NCBI RefSeq assembly: GCF_037176765.1
Contig: NC_090023.1
Span: forward strand, 105,593,866-105,657,865
Length of the DNA stretch: 64,000 nucleotides
Direction of reading: 5' to 3'
Source: Anolis sagrei
Taxonomy: Eukaryota > Chordata > Lepidosauria > Squamata > Anolidae
Below the pieces are notes generated by a model. It was not told the DNA's origin. It did no database searches and saw only the letters and a program-made list of their open reading frames with translations. Shown one piece after another: positions 1-10,935 of this stretch. Numbering within the stretch: the stretch's first letter is position 1; every line of letters starts with the position of its first letter. The position numbers and the translations under genes are program-made.

Positions 1-788
1 TTCAAAGAAATCACTAACTAATGACATCTCAGCATTTTTTTTAAAAATCCACTTATTCAGAAAACTGTCCCTGGGGGAATTGTAGTGTGTTATCAGAATT
101 TTTTACTCAAGATCATTAGTGCATATTACAAACCAATTGAAACTGTGTATTTTCTTTGCAGATTACTTTTAACTTTACAGCTGTTGTAAAAAAAAAAAGA
201 CTGAGTGATTTAATTTACTTAACCTGTCTACAAATTGCTCCAATGAGCAAGAGTCTCTGATTGCATTTACCACAAAAAGCACAGATAACTATAGGTAAGA
301 GAGATGTTTTTCTTGATCACGCCAGATCATACCAGAGCGGTGGAGAGCTTAGCAGAGATTAATGTTTTCCTTATTATTTAGAAAATTGCACTGAAAGGAA
401 GGTGGCTTTATTTTGTTGATAGCTTAGAGAGAATAATGCCATGTTGTCTTTCTCTTAACGACCAGTTAGACGCCAGAACAGCAATCAGATTAGTATTTCC
501 TTTGAGACTATAGTGTGCATATTTCTTTCTAATCCCAGGTATTTTTACTAGAATAAAGAACTGATACCTGGCATTAGAAAAGGTTCTTTTATATATATTC
601 AGCACTCGCATTGCATGCTTTGTTACAAATTGCCCTTGCTGTCTTGAGTGACATTTCCACATAGGATCATTGACTAATGAGCGACACAGTGTGTGTTCAA
701 GTGGAACTCCTGAGTATTCAGTCCATTGGTCAGTCACACCATGGCACCAGGAGAATCACTAGTGTCCACACTATGCTTTTGTTTATGT
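1..788. other. Unrecognised AT-rich non-coding DNA
   Basis: No gene, repeat family or RNA gene is recognised here. Short open frames occur (the longest about 109 codons on the minus strand, 408-737) but show no known domain or compositional sign of coding. Confidence 0.6.
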
Positions 789-1095
789 CAGGCATGTAGC
801 CGGGGGGGGGGGGGGGGGCTTGAGGGGCTTCAGCCCCCCCCCCCCCCGAAATTCTCATGGTGGTTCGCGAAAAGGCCTTACTGGTGCATTATTTAAACTG
901 TTATGTTTATTCATATCATGATCTGATCACCATACTCAATATATCCCATATGCATGGGGGTATTGGGGTAATGATACAAAAGGTTTGCTAGGCTAGACCC
1001 TCTTTCACTCAGACTCAGCCCCCCCCCCCGAAACTCCCCCCTGAAAAAAAATCACACCCCCCCCCCCCCGAAATGAAATCCTGGCTACAGGCCTG
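789..1095. mobile_element. Short non-autonomous hAT element with 8-base target duplication
   Basis: The 307-base element starts CAGGCATGTAGCC and ends GGCTACAGGCCTG, imperfect terminal inverted repeats. It is flanked by a perfect 8-base direct repeat GTTTATGT (781-788 and 1096-1103), the duplication length of hAT transposons. Inside are a run of 17 G (802-818), a run of 14 C (834-847) and more C runs near 1019-1029 and 1058-1069. No transposase is encoded, so it would have moved in trans. Confidence 0.75.
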
Positions 1096-1212
1096 GTTTA
1101 TGTCCTTGTTCTGGGTTCTTTTTGAGAGTGAAAAGTGAAAAGTTTAAAAAATGTAAAGGAGATGCCTTTATTCTAACTCAGACTAATTATGCACCTAGCT
1201 CAGTACTCTCTA

Positions 1213-1420
1213 AAGGGAAGGGTAAAGGTTTCCCCTGACATTAAGTCTAGTCACATCCTGCTCTGGGGGGTGGTGCTCATCTCCATTTCTAAGCCAAAAA
1301 GCTGGTGTTGTGCATAGATACCAAGGTCATGACTGCAAGGAGTGCCATTACCTTCCCACCAAGGTGGTACCTATTGATCTACTCACATTTGCATTTGAAC
1401 TGCTAGATTGGCAGAAGCTG
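1213..1420 (-). mobile_element. Sauria-type SINE, truncated at its 5' end
   Basis: Read on the minus strand, the tail matches the Bov-B-like 3' end of Sauria SINEs (a CAGAG..ACTAGACTTAATGTCAGGGGAAACC type motif, here diverged), at 1213-1265. The tRNA-like head is missing. A perfect 23-base direct repeat flanks it (1190-1212 and 1421-1443), a target-site duplication of the LINE-driven kind. The tail likeness to Bov-B is family knowledge; the direct repeat is seen directly. Confidence 0.8.
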
Positions 1421-1443
1421 TGCACCTAGCTCAGTACTCTCTA

Positions 1444-2176
1444 CTCTGGCAATACTGAGTGGCTTTTCAGGGGCTCAAGCAGAAATGTCTTTCCCATCAC
1501 TTGGTCTCACTGGAGGTGCCAGGCATAGAACCTGCGTCCTTTCACATCTGCATGATGACTGTGTCCTGTCCCAGAACACAGGGCACATCTACATTGACCA
1601 CTTAGGTTGTTATGATACTAGCAGAGGAGGAAGTGATTTCAGTGTGGGGGTGATTACATGGAAAGCACTGCGACTAGGTTGAGTGCTTATATACACTGAA
1701 GAGGTCAGCTTCAACCTGGTTCCCCCATTTGCAATATCCACAGCTTCATGGCCATGGAAGGTTCAAGTTTTCTCAGCACTGGTTCCCCCAATGTGAATAT
1801 GTGAATCACCAGAGCATCTGTCCCTCAATCAGTTTCCCATGCGGTGTGGTTTACACTTAGGCATGCTGATGAGCATTGCAAGCTTTATTTCAGAGTATCC
1901 CTGACTTTGCTTATCTTGGTTTAAAGTAATTAATGTGTATTGCTATGCACATTCACAACATGCTTCATGTAAATACCATGGTCCCAAACTGCTTTCAAAC
2001 TGCATGAAGTGTAGGCGTGTCCACATTCTCTGTTTATGGCTAAGTTTCATTGGTTTCACTGTTGGCTCTGTATTGAGGGTATGGACACCTTTTAATCTGT
2101 CCCATCATCCCATCAATGAAGAAGAATACTGAAGGGGATTATTACTAAAATATTTGAGAAACTAAACGGGGACTTA
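1444..2176. other. Non-coding DNA with a possible degraded SINE
   Basis: Around 1470-1580 the sequence resembles a lizard dispersed repeat that ends in a tRNA-like segment, but too diverged to name. The rest shows nothing recognised. Confidence 0.4.
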
Positions 2177-2325
2177 GGGCCCTTTCACGCAGTCCTATAT
2201 CCCAGAACATCAAGGCAGAAAATCCCACAATATCTGCTGTGAACAGGGTTATCTGAGTCCATACTCAGATAATATGGAATTTTCTGCCTTGATATTCTAG
2301 GACATAAGGCTGTGTGAAAGGACAC
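2177..2325. mobile_element. Palindromic MITE with TTA flanks (Harbinger-like?)
   Basis: The 149-base element has inverted ends (GGGCCCTTTCACGCAG and CTGTGTGAAAGGACAC) and a largely self-complementary body: AAGGCAGAAAATCCCACAAT in the left arm against GGAATTTTCTGCCTT in the right. TTA flanks both ends (2174-2176, 2326-2328), which would fit the 3-base TWA duplication of PIF/Harbinger elements. Related fragments occur at 61886-61999 and 63599-63743. Superfamily is an inference from a 3-base repeat only. Confidence 0.6.
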
Positions 2326-2775
2326 TTAGAAACTAGAAAGGTTGTTTGTCTAAACCTTGACAATAATCTCTGGAGGGCTTTATATGCTGTGCCCCATTCC
2401 TGTACGTCCCATAAAGGAATTCCCAAACATTGTCAATGGGAAACACAGAGTTTCTAGGAATAGATAGGAAATTTTAGGTTTTGTCCTCAAAAGCAAACCC
2501 TCTGAGTGCAATGAAAACTTGACCTATACTAAAAACCTATATCAGTTATAGTTTTACAGCAACTCCAGCAAAAGTACTAAAACTTTATATTCCTCTAACT
2601 ATGCACATAGGGTCCTTTGTGAGAAAACCCATGGTGGTTAGAAAAGCTAACAAAGGCCAAATTCCACAGGGCACAAATGAAGTAACATGACACAGGGACA
2701 TGCTGCAAGAGACCACCTCAGAATGAAGGTGAGTGATTGCTTTTTTGAATGTGCAGCTGAAATCCAAAGTAGGTT
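2326..2775. other. Unrecognised non-coding DNA
   Basis: Nothing recognised in this stretch; no long open frame. Confidence 0.5.
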
Positions 2776-3560
2776 ATGATTCAATGTATTGTCAAAGGCT
2801 TTCATGGCCGGAATCACTGGGTTGTTGTAGGTTTTTTCAGGCTATATGGCCATGTTCTAGAGGCATTCTCTCCTGACGTTTTGCAAGCATCCTCAGAGGT
2901 AGTGAGGTCTGTTGGAACTAGGAAAATGGGTTTATATATCTATGGAATGACCAGGGTGAGACAAAGAACTCTTGTCTGCTGGAGCTAGGTGTGAATGTTT
3001 CAACTGACCACCTTGATTAGCATTTGATGGCCTGGCAGTGCCTGGGGCAATCTTTTGTTGAGAGGTGATTAGATGTCCCTGCCTGCTTCCTCTCTGTTGT
3101 TGTGCTGTTGCAATTTTAGAGTTTTTTACTACTGGTAGCCAGATTTTGTTCATTTTCATGGTTTCCTCCTTTCTGTTGAAATTGTCCACATGCTTGTGTA
3201 TTTCAATGGCTTCTCTGTGTAGTCTGACATGGTGGTTGTGAGAGTGGTCCAGCATTTCTGTGTTCTCAAATAATATGTTATGTCCAGGTTGGTTCATCAG
3301 GTGCTCTGCTATGGCTGTTTTCTCTGGTTGTAGTAGTCTGCAGTGCCTTTCATGTTCCTTGATTCGTGTTTGGGCGCTGCGTTTGGTGGTCCCTATGTAG
3401 ACTTGTCCACAGCTGCATGGTATATGGTAGACTCCTGCAGAAGCGAGAGGATCCCTCTTGTCCTTTCCTGAATGTAGCATTTGTTGGATGTTCTTGGTGG
3501 GTCTGTAGATAGTTTGTATGTTGTGTTTCCTCATCAGCTTCCCTATGCTGTCAGTGGTTC
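2776..3560 (-). mobile_element. Penelope-like retroelement, 3' part with GIY-YIG endonuclease domain
   Basis: The minus strand carries an open frame of 200 codons (2932-3534) with a GIY-YIG nuclease core: GVYHIPC at residues 34-40, YIG at 46-48, an arginine-rich helix RSAQTRIKEHERH at 52-64 and AIAEHLM further on. The Cys-X-Cys just after the GVY strand (PCSC) is typical of the endonuclease of Penelope-like elements, where it follows the reverse transcriptase. The reverse transcriptase is not present, so the copy is 5'-truncated. The 3' UTR (2776-2931) is the tail found in more than a dozen other copies in this window. It probably cuts DNA to prime reverse transcription in intact relatives; this copy is presumably inactive. 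Confidence 0.85.
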
Positions 3561-3890
3561 CCAGAAGCCCAAGGCCAAGAGCCCCAAAACTCTTGTTTTT
3601 CTCTGAAGGTAAGTTTAAGAGAATGTTGCTGATTGGTATATTTGAGCTGGGAATTCAAGGTTATTATTCAGTCTTATAACTCACACTGTGAATTCAGAAA
3701 CCCTTATTTGTTTGTGTCATCACAAATAAGAAGCTCTTTGTCACCTTTTTTCCCTTCAACTTTGGCTAAGTTGAAATAGTAGAAGCACCTACAACAAAAT
3801 CTGTGACTAAAAACATGGGTGGACCATATACAATGAGGTCAAATGATAGGAAAGGAGATTCCACTTGAACATTACAAGAACTTCCTGACA
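3561..3890. other. Unrecognised non-coding DNA
   Basis: No gene or repeat family recognised; no long open frame. Confidence 0.45.
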
Positions 3891-4045
3891 GTATTTATTT
3901 ATTTATTTATTTATTATTTAGCAATTTTGTATACCGGTCTTCTCCCCTCTATCAGGGGACTCGGGACAGTTTCCAACAATAAAATCACAAAACAATAATT
4001 AAAAACATCATATAACATATTTAATTAAAATGTTATAACAGCAAA
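3891..4045 (-). mobile_element. L2-type LINE 3' end fragment
   Basis: On the minus strand the sequence reads CTGTCCCGAGTCCCCTGATA then a GTATACAAAAT segment and a TAAATAAATA tail. The GAGTCCCC motif followed by a short-unit A/T tail is the usual 3' end of lizard L2-like LINEs. Coding part is absent. Confidence 0.6.
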
Positions 4046-4067
4046 ATGCAATCACATAATAACAATG

Positions 4068-4250
4068 GTCAGTAAGAGCTGTTCAACAGTGAAACTGTTG
4101 GTGGAAGCTCCTTCTTTGAAGGCTTTTAAACAGAGTCTGGATGTCCATCTGTCAGGAGGTACTTTGATTGTGCTTTCCCTGCATGGCAGGGGTTGGCTAG
4201 ATGGCCCACGTGGTCTCTTCCAACTCTATCATGTTGTTGAGGACTAAGTT
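4068..4250 (+). mobile_element. CR1 LINE 3' fragment
   Basis: Translation in one frame gives a stretch like the carboxy end of CR1 ORF2 (VEAPSLKAFKQSLDVHL), followed by the GGTTGGCTAGATGGCCCACG-type 3' UTR motif. The octamer tail (ATTCTATG) expected at the very end is degraded (CTCTATCATG). Confidence 0.7.
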
Positions 4251-5627
4251 AATTTCTTCAAAGCTTATTCAGGCTGTACTCTGGTTATGTTATCCAGTGT
4301 TTCTCCGTCCCAAAACTACACTCATTCCAAAGACTCCTCCATGAAATAACCGAGCTAAGATTACAAGAAACTGAAGTTCTGACTCCATATTTCATTTCCA
4401 CCCACACACAGCCCTACCACCCAGATCAAATGTTTAGTTATCATCATGCTATCTTCCACTGTGTGTTGGTTTGTGATTAATGCTCTTTCATAAATCAAGC
4501 ATAAGGAAGGGGAACAGGAGCAGAAATAATCCTGAATTGTAAACGGCTGCATAGTTAAAAGGAGTGTGTGCTGCAATTTAGAATGATAATTTATTATTTT
4601 GGTAAGCAGCAGCCGTGCACATGGGCCTTATGATTCAGTTCCACTGAGCCAAGTTCAACTAATTAGATTCAACGAACAACATAGTGTATTACAAAGCCAA
4701 TAACTGACAGCTGTCAAGGTTCTCACTTTCAAGGTTTATTTTGCAACCTTGTTATGCACCACTTGTGCCCATCTTAATTAAGAATGTAAAAAAATGCATA
4801 TATTGATACATATCATGTTGTTGGCATTGCTTGAATTCCCAGTTCAAATATACCAATCAACAACGTTCTCTTAAACCTATCTTCAGAGAAAAACAATCTT
4901 ACCGGATCCTTTCCTGTATCTTTTTCTTGAATGATGTCACCTTCAACACAGGATTTGGATGAAAGATATCTTAAATGTCCTGACTCAATGCATTCAATTC
5001 TTCGCATGTTATAGAGCAACTGTTCTCACCTCTCTGCTAGGCCACAAGTTGGGGAACTGTGGGTGAGCTGTCTGCAGAAATGTTTGTTGTGCGAAATGAT
5101 GGTACAAAACCATGGAACTGCTCCCTGCCCTTCTAATTTAGTGCAATAGCACTAATCTGGCACTGTGGCTCCCATCAGATAGGCTATCAATGTTAATTTA
5201 ATGAGTATCTAATTGGCATTATGCACAGCTGGGAATTAGTACAGCCTTAGCTCTCATGTTTAAAGGCAGTGAGTGAATCATATTGTTTTAATGTACAACC
5301 TACAAAAGCTGCACATGTTCAGTTTTACATCAAGCTTGGATTCTTTCCCCTTATTATCAATGCTGTAAAAAGCCAGAACCAAGTCTGTTTCATCTCCTTC
5401 TTTTGCCCTTCCTGTTGGTTTTGTCCAACCACATGAGATTTGAAAAAGCTGGTCCCAATTTCTTTTACAACGGGTTTAATTGTCAGGTTGCTCTATTTCA
5501 TTGTTACACAGCAATGCTTCACCTGAAACAGACTGAAATGAAATATTAAAACTAGTGAATTAACCACAGAGTGCAGTTCACCTGGCAGACCAAAGATATG
5601 TAATCTTACATGCTTTTTCTAAGGAAT
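4251..5627. other. Unrecognised non-coding DNA
   Basis: About 1.4 kb with no recognised gene, repeat or RNA. Short open frames lack any domain. It could contain conserved non-coding elements, which cannot be judged without alignment. Confidence 0.5.
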
Positions 5628-5835
5628 AAGGGCTCCTTCACACTATAGAATTATATTGCTATGATTCCAATTTAACTCTTGCAGTTCATTCCGATGAAAC
5701 TGTGGGATTGGCAGTTAAGGGAAGGGCACTGAGCATTCTCAGCCAGAGTGTTGTAGTGCCTCGCTGAACTACAAACTCCAGGATGCCATTGGGTGGAGGA
5801 TGAGCCACAGTAGTTAATGTGAAATGATAGTACAG
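5628..5835. mobile_element. Diverged palindromic MITE
   Basis: Begins GGGCTCCTTCACACTATAGAA, carries the internal ACTACAAACTCCAGGATGCC motif seen in the other palindromic MITEs here (for example 59496-59695) and ends in a diverged inverted copy. Exact ends uncertain. Confidence 0.5.
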
Positions 5836-5929
5836 CAGACTGTCATTAACTGGCATCCATGGAGATTCATAGATGCCATGTTTGCTTTTAGCAAACTCAC
5901 TGTTTCACGGGTTTTTGAAATTATTAATA

Positions 5930-6145
5930 AAAAATATAAAATATTTTATGGGGTTGGGTGGGATTGATTTTTGTCATTTGGGAGTTGTTTTTATTAATTT
6001 TATTGATTCTGTTATGGTTTTATTTTTTTGTTTTCCTATATTGAAATTGTATTTTATGGTCTTGGTACCAACTGTAAACTGTCCCGAGTTGCCTGTGGGC
6101 TGAGAGGGATGGTATATAAATGCAGTGTGTGTGTGTGTGTGTATA
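5930..6145 (+). mobile_element. LINE (L2-like) 3' end with GT microsatellite
   Basis: The plus strand ends in AACTGTCCCGAGTTGCCTGT, then GGTATATAAATG, the common tail of L2-like LINEs, followed by a (GT)n run at 6125-6142. Confidence 0.55.
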
Positions 6146-6369
6146 AAATATTTATGTCCACAGACCCCAGAAGTGTGGCGGGCTGAGGCACAGTGGGGAA
6201 GGCCTGCCTCCCTGGCCTGCTGTTGCCTGCGTGGCTCTAGAGGATCTGCCGGAGTCTGTGGGTGCGAGGGAGGCAGGCAGGCACCGTTGGGATGGGCCAG
6301 GAGGTGGGTAAGGAAGTGCGGGTAAGAAAGTAATATACCAAATATATAAAATGATGTATAAATATTAAA

Positions 6370-6465
6370 ATTAATATGGCGTCCTACTTTGCAGATTTTC
6401 ACTTATTGCGGGTGGTCCTGGAACAACCCCCATGATAAGTGAGGGAACACTGTAGTTTCTGATTA
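6370..6465. mobile_element. Possible DNA-transposon terminal fragment
   Basis: TTTTCACTTATTGCGGGTGG, then CCATGATAAGTGAGGGAAC, reads like the inverted end motif of a dispersed DNA repeat (…CTCACTTAT/ATAAGTGAG…). No element boundaries could be fixed. Confidence 0.35.
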
Positions 6466-6679
6466 TTTGAGAGTCACTATTAAAAATAGACCTAATACTA
6501 TATCCCATACTATACCTACCATACACTCGTATTACCTTGATATTGAAATACAGTAATTGTGTATTGTGAATGAGCCCCAAGCCCTCTCAAGTATTGTTGG
6601 ATTTACATCTGAATAAATATGCACAGAAATCAGGTGGGTTGTGCTCCTGCTTAGCGTTATGCAATGGAGCAGCTCCAGG

Positions 6680-7148
6680 GCTGCTTTCACACTGCATAGC
6701 TACAGCACTGGTGCAATGGGTTAAACCCTTGTGCTGGCAGGACTGAAGACCAACAGGTTGCAGGTTCGAATCCGGGGAGAGTGCAGATGAGCTCCCTCTG
6801 TCAGCTCATCATGAGAGAAGCCTCCCACAAGGATGCTAAAACATCCGGGCATCCCCTGGGCAATGTCCTTGCAGACAGCCAATTCTCTCACACCAGGAGC
6901 GACTTGCAGTTTCTCAAGTCACTCCTGACGCAAAAAAAGTTACAGCACTGTGATTCTATTTCGGCTGCAGTGCCAACACCTGGTGGAATTCTGGAATTTG
7001 TAGTTTGGAGAGGAACGCTTATAATTCTCAGCCAGGGGACTTTTTTGTGCCTCTGACCAAACTACAATCCACAGGATTCCATAGGATGCAGACATGGCAG
7101 TTAAAGTGTAATCATATTGCCATAACTGACAGTGTGAAAGGGCTTCAG
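6680..7148. mobile_element. Palindromic MITE interrupted by a SINE
   Basis: The left end GGGCTGCTTTCACACTG and right end CAGTGTGAAAGGGCTTC are inverted copies. Internal motifs (GAATTTGTAGTTTGGAGAGG and CAAACTACAATCCACAGGAT) are also inverted relative to each other. A SINE at 6711-6938 splits the left arm. Confidence 0.65.
6711..6938 (+). mobile_element. tRNA-derived SINE (Anolis SINE-2-like)
   Basis: It has a tRNA-like head with an A-box-like GTGCAATGGGTTAAAC and a perfect B box GGTTCGAATCC at 6763-6773, the RNA polymerase III internal promoter. The body ends in GCAGTTTCTCAAGTCACTCC and a short A-rich tail. A 10-base direct repeat TACAGCACTG flanks it (6701-6710, 6941-6950). Other copies: 39885-40103 (plus), 21470-21680 (minus), 31270-31395 (minus, truncated). 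Family name is inferred. Confidence 0.85.
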
Positions 7149-8571
7149 GTAATGAATAATGCCTGAACAAATGCTTGGCTGCAGAATCATTTTCAGTCCC
7201 CACCCCCTTGCCTGAAATATTTGCCAGATATCATGTGAACAAAATTACTCAGATATCTTGTTCAATTTTTTTCCATATCAAATTTTTTTCCATATCAAAT
7301 CAGGCAGGAAGACCAAAATACTGCCAGATTGAAATGATAAGCATGAAGGAAAAAGACAAGAGTTAGGTAGGAGTTCAAAATTCTTGGCTAAAATTCAGAA
7401 TTGGCCAATTATTTCCTCTTAATTCTACATTCCAAAAATACTGTGCCCAAAGCCAAGAATGATGCAGCTTTGTGACAAGGAGGAGACGACTCATCACACA
7501 AGTGTGCCTAAGAAAGGCCTTCTGGCTTCCGGCATCGAGCTTCATGCAAACATTTCTTGGATGTACTTAAGACAGATAGTTGGAATCAGCCCTAAGTTTC
7601 CCAGAAGGCACAGCTCTTTTTTCAAAAAATGAGGCATACGTATTATAATGCAATTTAAGAATAAATTACCCAATTCCAGTCAGACTGAAACTATATTCTC
7701 TGTGCTCTTAAGATTTTAATATTGCTTAAATGGAAATCAAATTTAATCTTCATTGCGACACATAGTAATTAATACGAGCACAGTCAGCTAATGCTTATAT
7801 ATCAGTGTGTGCATGTGTGATACCTTGTGTTTCTGCAGCTCTAACGCACATTTGCACCTGGAATTAAACATGTGACAAGGAAGTAAATTGTATGAACTAT
7901 TTCTACAATGGTATAAACCTTGCCCTATACTACACATGACTGCTAATATTTACTCCCAAATAAACAGACTTGCAGTTACAATCAAGATCTAACTGTAACA
8001 TCTAAAATTAATGCTATATAGACTTTTGGAAAGTTGTTTTTTTTTTTTTTTACCACTGTCCATGACGAGGGTTTCTGGAACTGCAGTCCAAAAAAGTAAC
8101 TTTCCTAGATATTGAAGCTATACGACTGCTGAATGACATGGCTAAGCAGAACGAGACAGTGTTTTATGTCTGTTCTTTGCTTGCTTTTACTGAAAAGCAG
8201 CCTTTTGGCAATTGTTTGTTAGAATGGAAGAGTACTCAGAAGATGAGAAAAGGTAGCTCAGCCTTGGCTCTTCTTGCCATTGCACAATCAAAACTGTATA
8301 CCTTACCAGTGTGTTTTCTACCTGTGAAGATAAAAAGAAAAAGAAGTGAATGGGACATTGAGACAGATGGCTTTGACTGGTTGAAGAAATGATAGAACAT
8401 TTTGTCCACCTTTTCAGGTAGCCTGCTCAGGTGGACATGTAAAGGAAGGGGAGTATGGAACATCATGCATTGCCTACCACTGGGATCAAATGAAGTTCTC
8501 CAGATGTTGTTGACACTCACAATATGTAACCAGCATAGTCAATGGTAAGAAATGCTGTGACTTCTGTTCCC
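7149..8571. other. Unrecognised AT-rich non-coding DNA
   Basis: No gene or repeat family recognised. There is a small local duplication of TTTTTTTCCATATCAAAT near 7266-7301 and a poly-T run at about 8036-8052. A fragment near 8065-8105 resembles an old hAT MITE arm. Confidence 0.5.
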
Positions 8572-8633
8572 ATGATATCAGGAGGGCTATCAGGAGGGCT
8601 ACATGATATCAGGAGGGCTATCAGGAGGGCTAC
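8572..8633. repeat. Perfect tandem duplication, two 31-base units
   Basis: Units at 8572-8602 and 8603-8633 are identical; each also holds a smaller internal repeat built on ATCAGGAGGGCT. A recent replication-slippage type duplication. Confidence 0.9.
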
Positions 8634-8802
8634 ATGAACTAGTAATTAGGCCCTTAAGTAAATTAAGGTGTACTGAAGTCAAGGAAATTGATTTGTTAGG
8701 ACATACATTCGGAATTAGAGTGTCAATCCCTTTAAAGTCAATTGGACTAAGGACTGAAAGATGCTGCTTTTTGAAAGAGAAAAATAATAAACCCAAATAG
8801 GC

Positions 8803-9615
8803 ATGCATTTTGGAAAGGATTATTTTAAAAAACATTCAAATTATACATATATAATCATTAATTGCATGAACAGAAGTCACAGCATGGTCCATGCTCTTGT
8901 TACATCCAGGATAGATTACTGCAACAGACTCTACATGGGGTTGTCTTTGAAGACTGCTTGGAAGCTTCAAATCATCCAACAAGAGGCAGCCAGGTTAATA
9001 ACTGGGGCAGCATACAGGGGGCATACAATTTCCATGTTACGCCAGCTCCACTGGCTGCCAGTTTGCTACCAGGCACAATTCAAAGTGCTGGCTTTGGCCT
9101 ATAATGCCCTAAATTGCCCTGGCCCAATTTACCTGTCCAAATACATCTCCTCCTATGAACCATCGTGGAGATTAAGATCCTCAGAGGAGGCCCTGCTCTC
9201 CGTCCCACCATTGTCACAGGCGCAATTGGTGGGGATGAGAGAGAAGGCCTTCTCGGTGATTGCCCCCCTGCTATGGAACTCCCTTCCTGGTGAGACCAGA
9301 TTGGCACCCTCCCTCCTGTCCTTCAGAAGGATGGTAAAGACTTAACTGTGGGACCAAGCTTTTGGGACAGTGCAATAAAGTTGCGATAGGAAACCCTACC
9401 AGGCCAATTAGATTAGACTAAGATGATCAAGACAGTTTTAAACAGTGTATTTTAATATTGAGACAAATGTTTTTAACATATATGTATGTATGCATATAAT
9501 GAAGTCATTTCCTGGCATTGAATATTTGCCATATATATGCTGTGCTCTTCCCTGAGTCCCCTTTGGGATGAGAAGGGCGGAATATAAATGTTTTAAATCA
9601 ATCAATCAATAAATT
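8803..9615 (+). mobile_element. L2-type LINE, carboxy end of ORF2 plus 3' UTR
   Basis: An open frame to 9345 matches the carboxy end of the L2/CR1-clade reverse transcriptase: ALVTSRIDYCNRLYMGL, then LQIIQQEAARLITGA, LRQLHWLPVCYQAQFKVLAL, and AFSVIAPLLWNSLP with SLLSFRRMVKT at the end. The polymerase core and endonuclease are absent (5' truncation). The 3' UTR ends in GAGTCCCCTTTGGGATGAG and a degenerate AATCAATCAATAAAT tail. This copy shows that the many isolated GAGTCCCC tails in the window belong to L2-like LINEs. Confidence 0.85.
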
Positions 9616-9682
9616 ATTTAAAAAGCTGGAATGTCCAGTCAGAAATAATAATAGAGATTAAAAGGTTTGATGATGGTGATAA

Positions 9683-9685
9683 CAA

Positions 9686-9720
<35 letters not shown>

Positions 9721-9775
9721 TATTTTAACCTGCCCTCTCTCCCTGAAGGGACTCAGAGATTTAGTTATCGAACAA
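9683..9775 (-). mobile_element. LINE 3' tail with (GTA)n microsatellite
   Basis: A pure trinucleotide run (AGT)n at 9687-9720 adjoins TGCCCTCTCTCCCTGAAGGG, which on the minus strand is a LINE 3' end with its simple-sequence tail. Confidence 0.6.
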
Positions 9776-10756
9776 GAGAAGGAAATGATCCATATTGTAG
9801 CCCAAATTCTACCTGAAATGGACTTGATTTCCACACTGAGGTCTCCATACAATTCTTATCAAAGGAAACCTTTTCCACTATATTTTACTTTAACAATTTC
9901 AGTGTGAAAACATGAATATCTGAAAGGTAAAAATATGATTCTGTAAACATCCTGAAGTGTTGTGTGCTGTGCCTCTGTTTGGGAGGCAATCGCTCACTGA
10001 GAGAGACATTCAGAGACAATCAAAGGGGATCTCAGCTTCACTGAGCTCTCACATGACAGCTTGGATCATTTCAGATCTCTTCCCACAGAAACAAAATAGC
10101 ATCAAAAGCAGGAAGTCTCCCCTCCCCTCACACACACACACACACACACCTTACTTCCAAGGATGAAAACACAACATCATTAGTCAAATTTACTCTGAAC
10201 TTCTGCCTCTCCACGTTGATTTGCACTCAGGTTAAGTAAATATATCTTTCCATCATGGTAAATAATGTAAAGAGCCTATCAGTAACTTAATTGCTTAACG
10301 AATGATACAATGTAGGTTGTAACAACTGTTTCTGACTATAACAATGAAGTCAGGAGCCTTTCAAACAACAACAACAACTCATATTATAGCTTGGTTGGTA
10401 AAGAAATTTATTCCCTGTAGAAATTTTGGTTAGAGAAAAACATCAATCCCAGATTTCTGAAAAGCAACTCAAAGTGAAAAACAGCCCATCAAACAATTTT
10501 AGAGGCAGACAAACATGATTTTTTTTCATGTTGATTGAAGATATTTTCTCTCATGCTTATGCATTTATAGAAAATTCAGTCTGACAAGCGATGACTCTAT
10601 AATAGGAGTGAAATCTGTGTGCTAGACTTGGGAACCCTGACAGTTAAAACAGCAGGTAGCTTCAAAAATAAGGAGCAAATGTTCATCAAGGAAGTCAGGA
10701 AGAAATATTTCAACCTCATGTACAGCATTCCCTGCTATACTTGCAACAATGGATTC
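9776..10756. other. Unrecognised non-coding DNA with a CA microsatellite
   Basis: A (CA)n run lies at 10129-10149 and a short (AAC)n run near 10367-10378. Nothing else recognised. Confidence 0.5.
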
Positions 10757-10935
10757 TATCCACCCACACTCTATTTATTTGTTTATTTATTAACTCTATT
10801 TGTATCCTGTCTTTCTTTACTCTGAAGGAGACTCAAGGAAGCTTAACATTGGCAACCATCCCATGCCTTTGGACAACAAACAGTTAAAAATGCATAAGTT
10901 AAAAATTAAATGCACATTAAAGCATATAAAATTGT
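10757..10935 (-). mobile_element. LINE (L2-like) 3' end fragment
   Basis: CTATTTATTTGTTTATTTAT is followed by a diverged CTGAAGGAGACTCAAGG motif; on the minus strand this is the L2-like 3' end and tail. Confidence 0.55.

Noticed and set aside
6763-6773. A tRNA gene suggested by a perfect B box
   Set aside because: No cloverleaf could be formed; the box belongs to a tRNA-derived SINE with target duplication.
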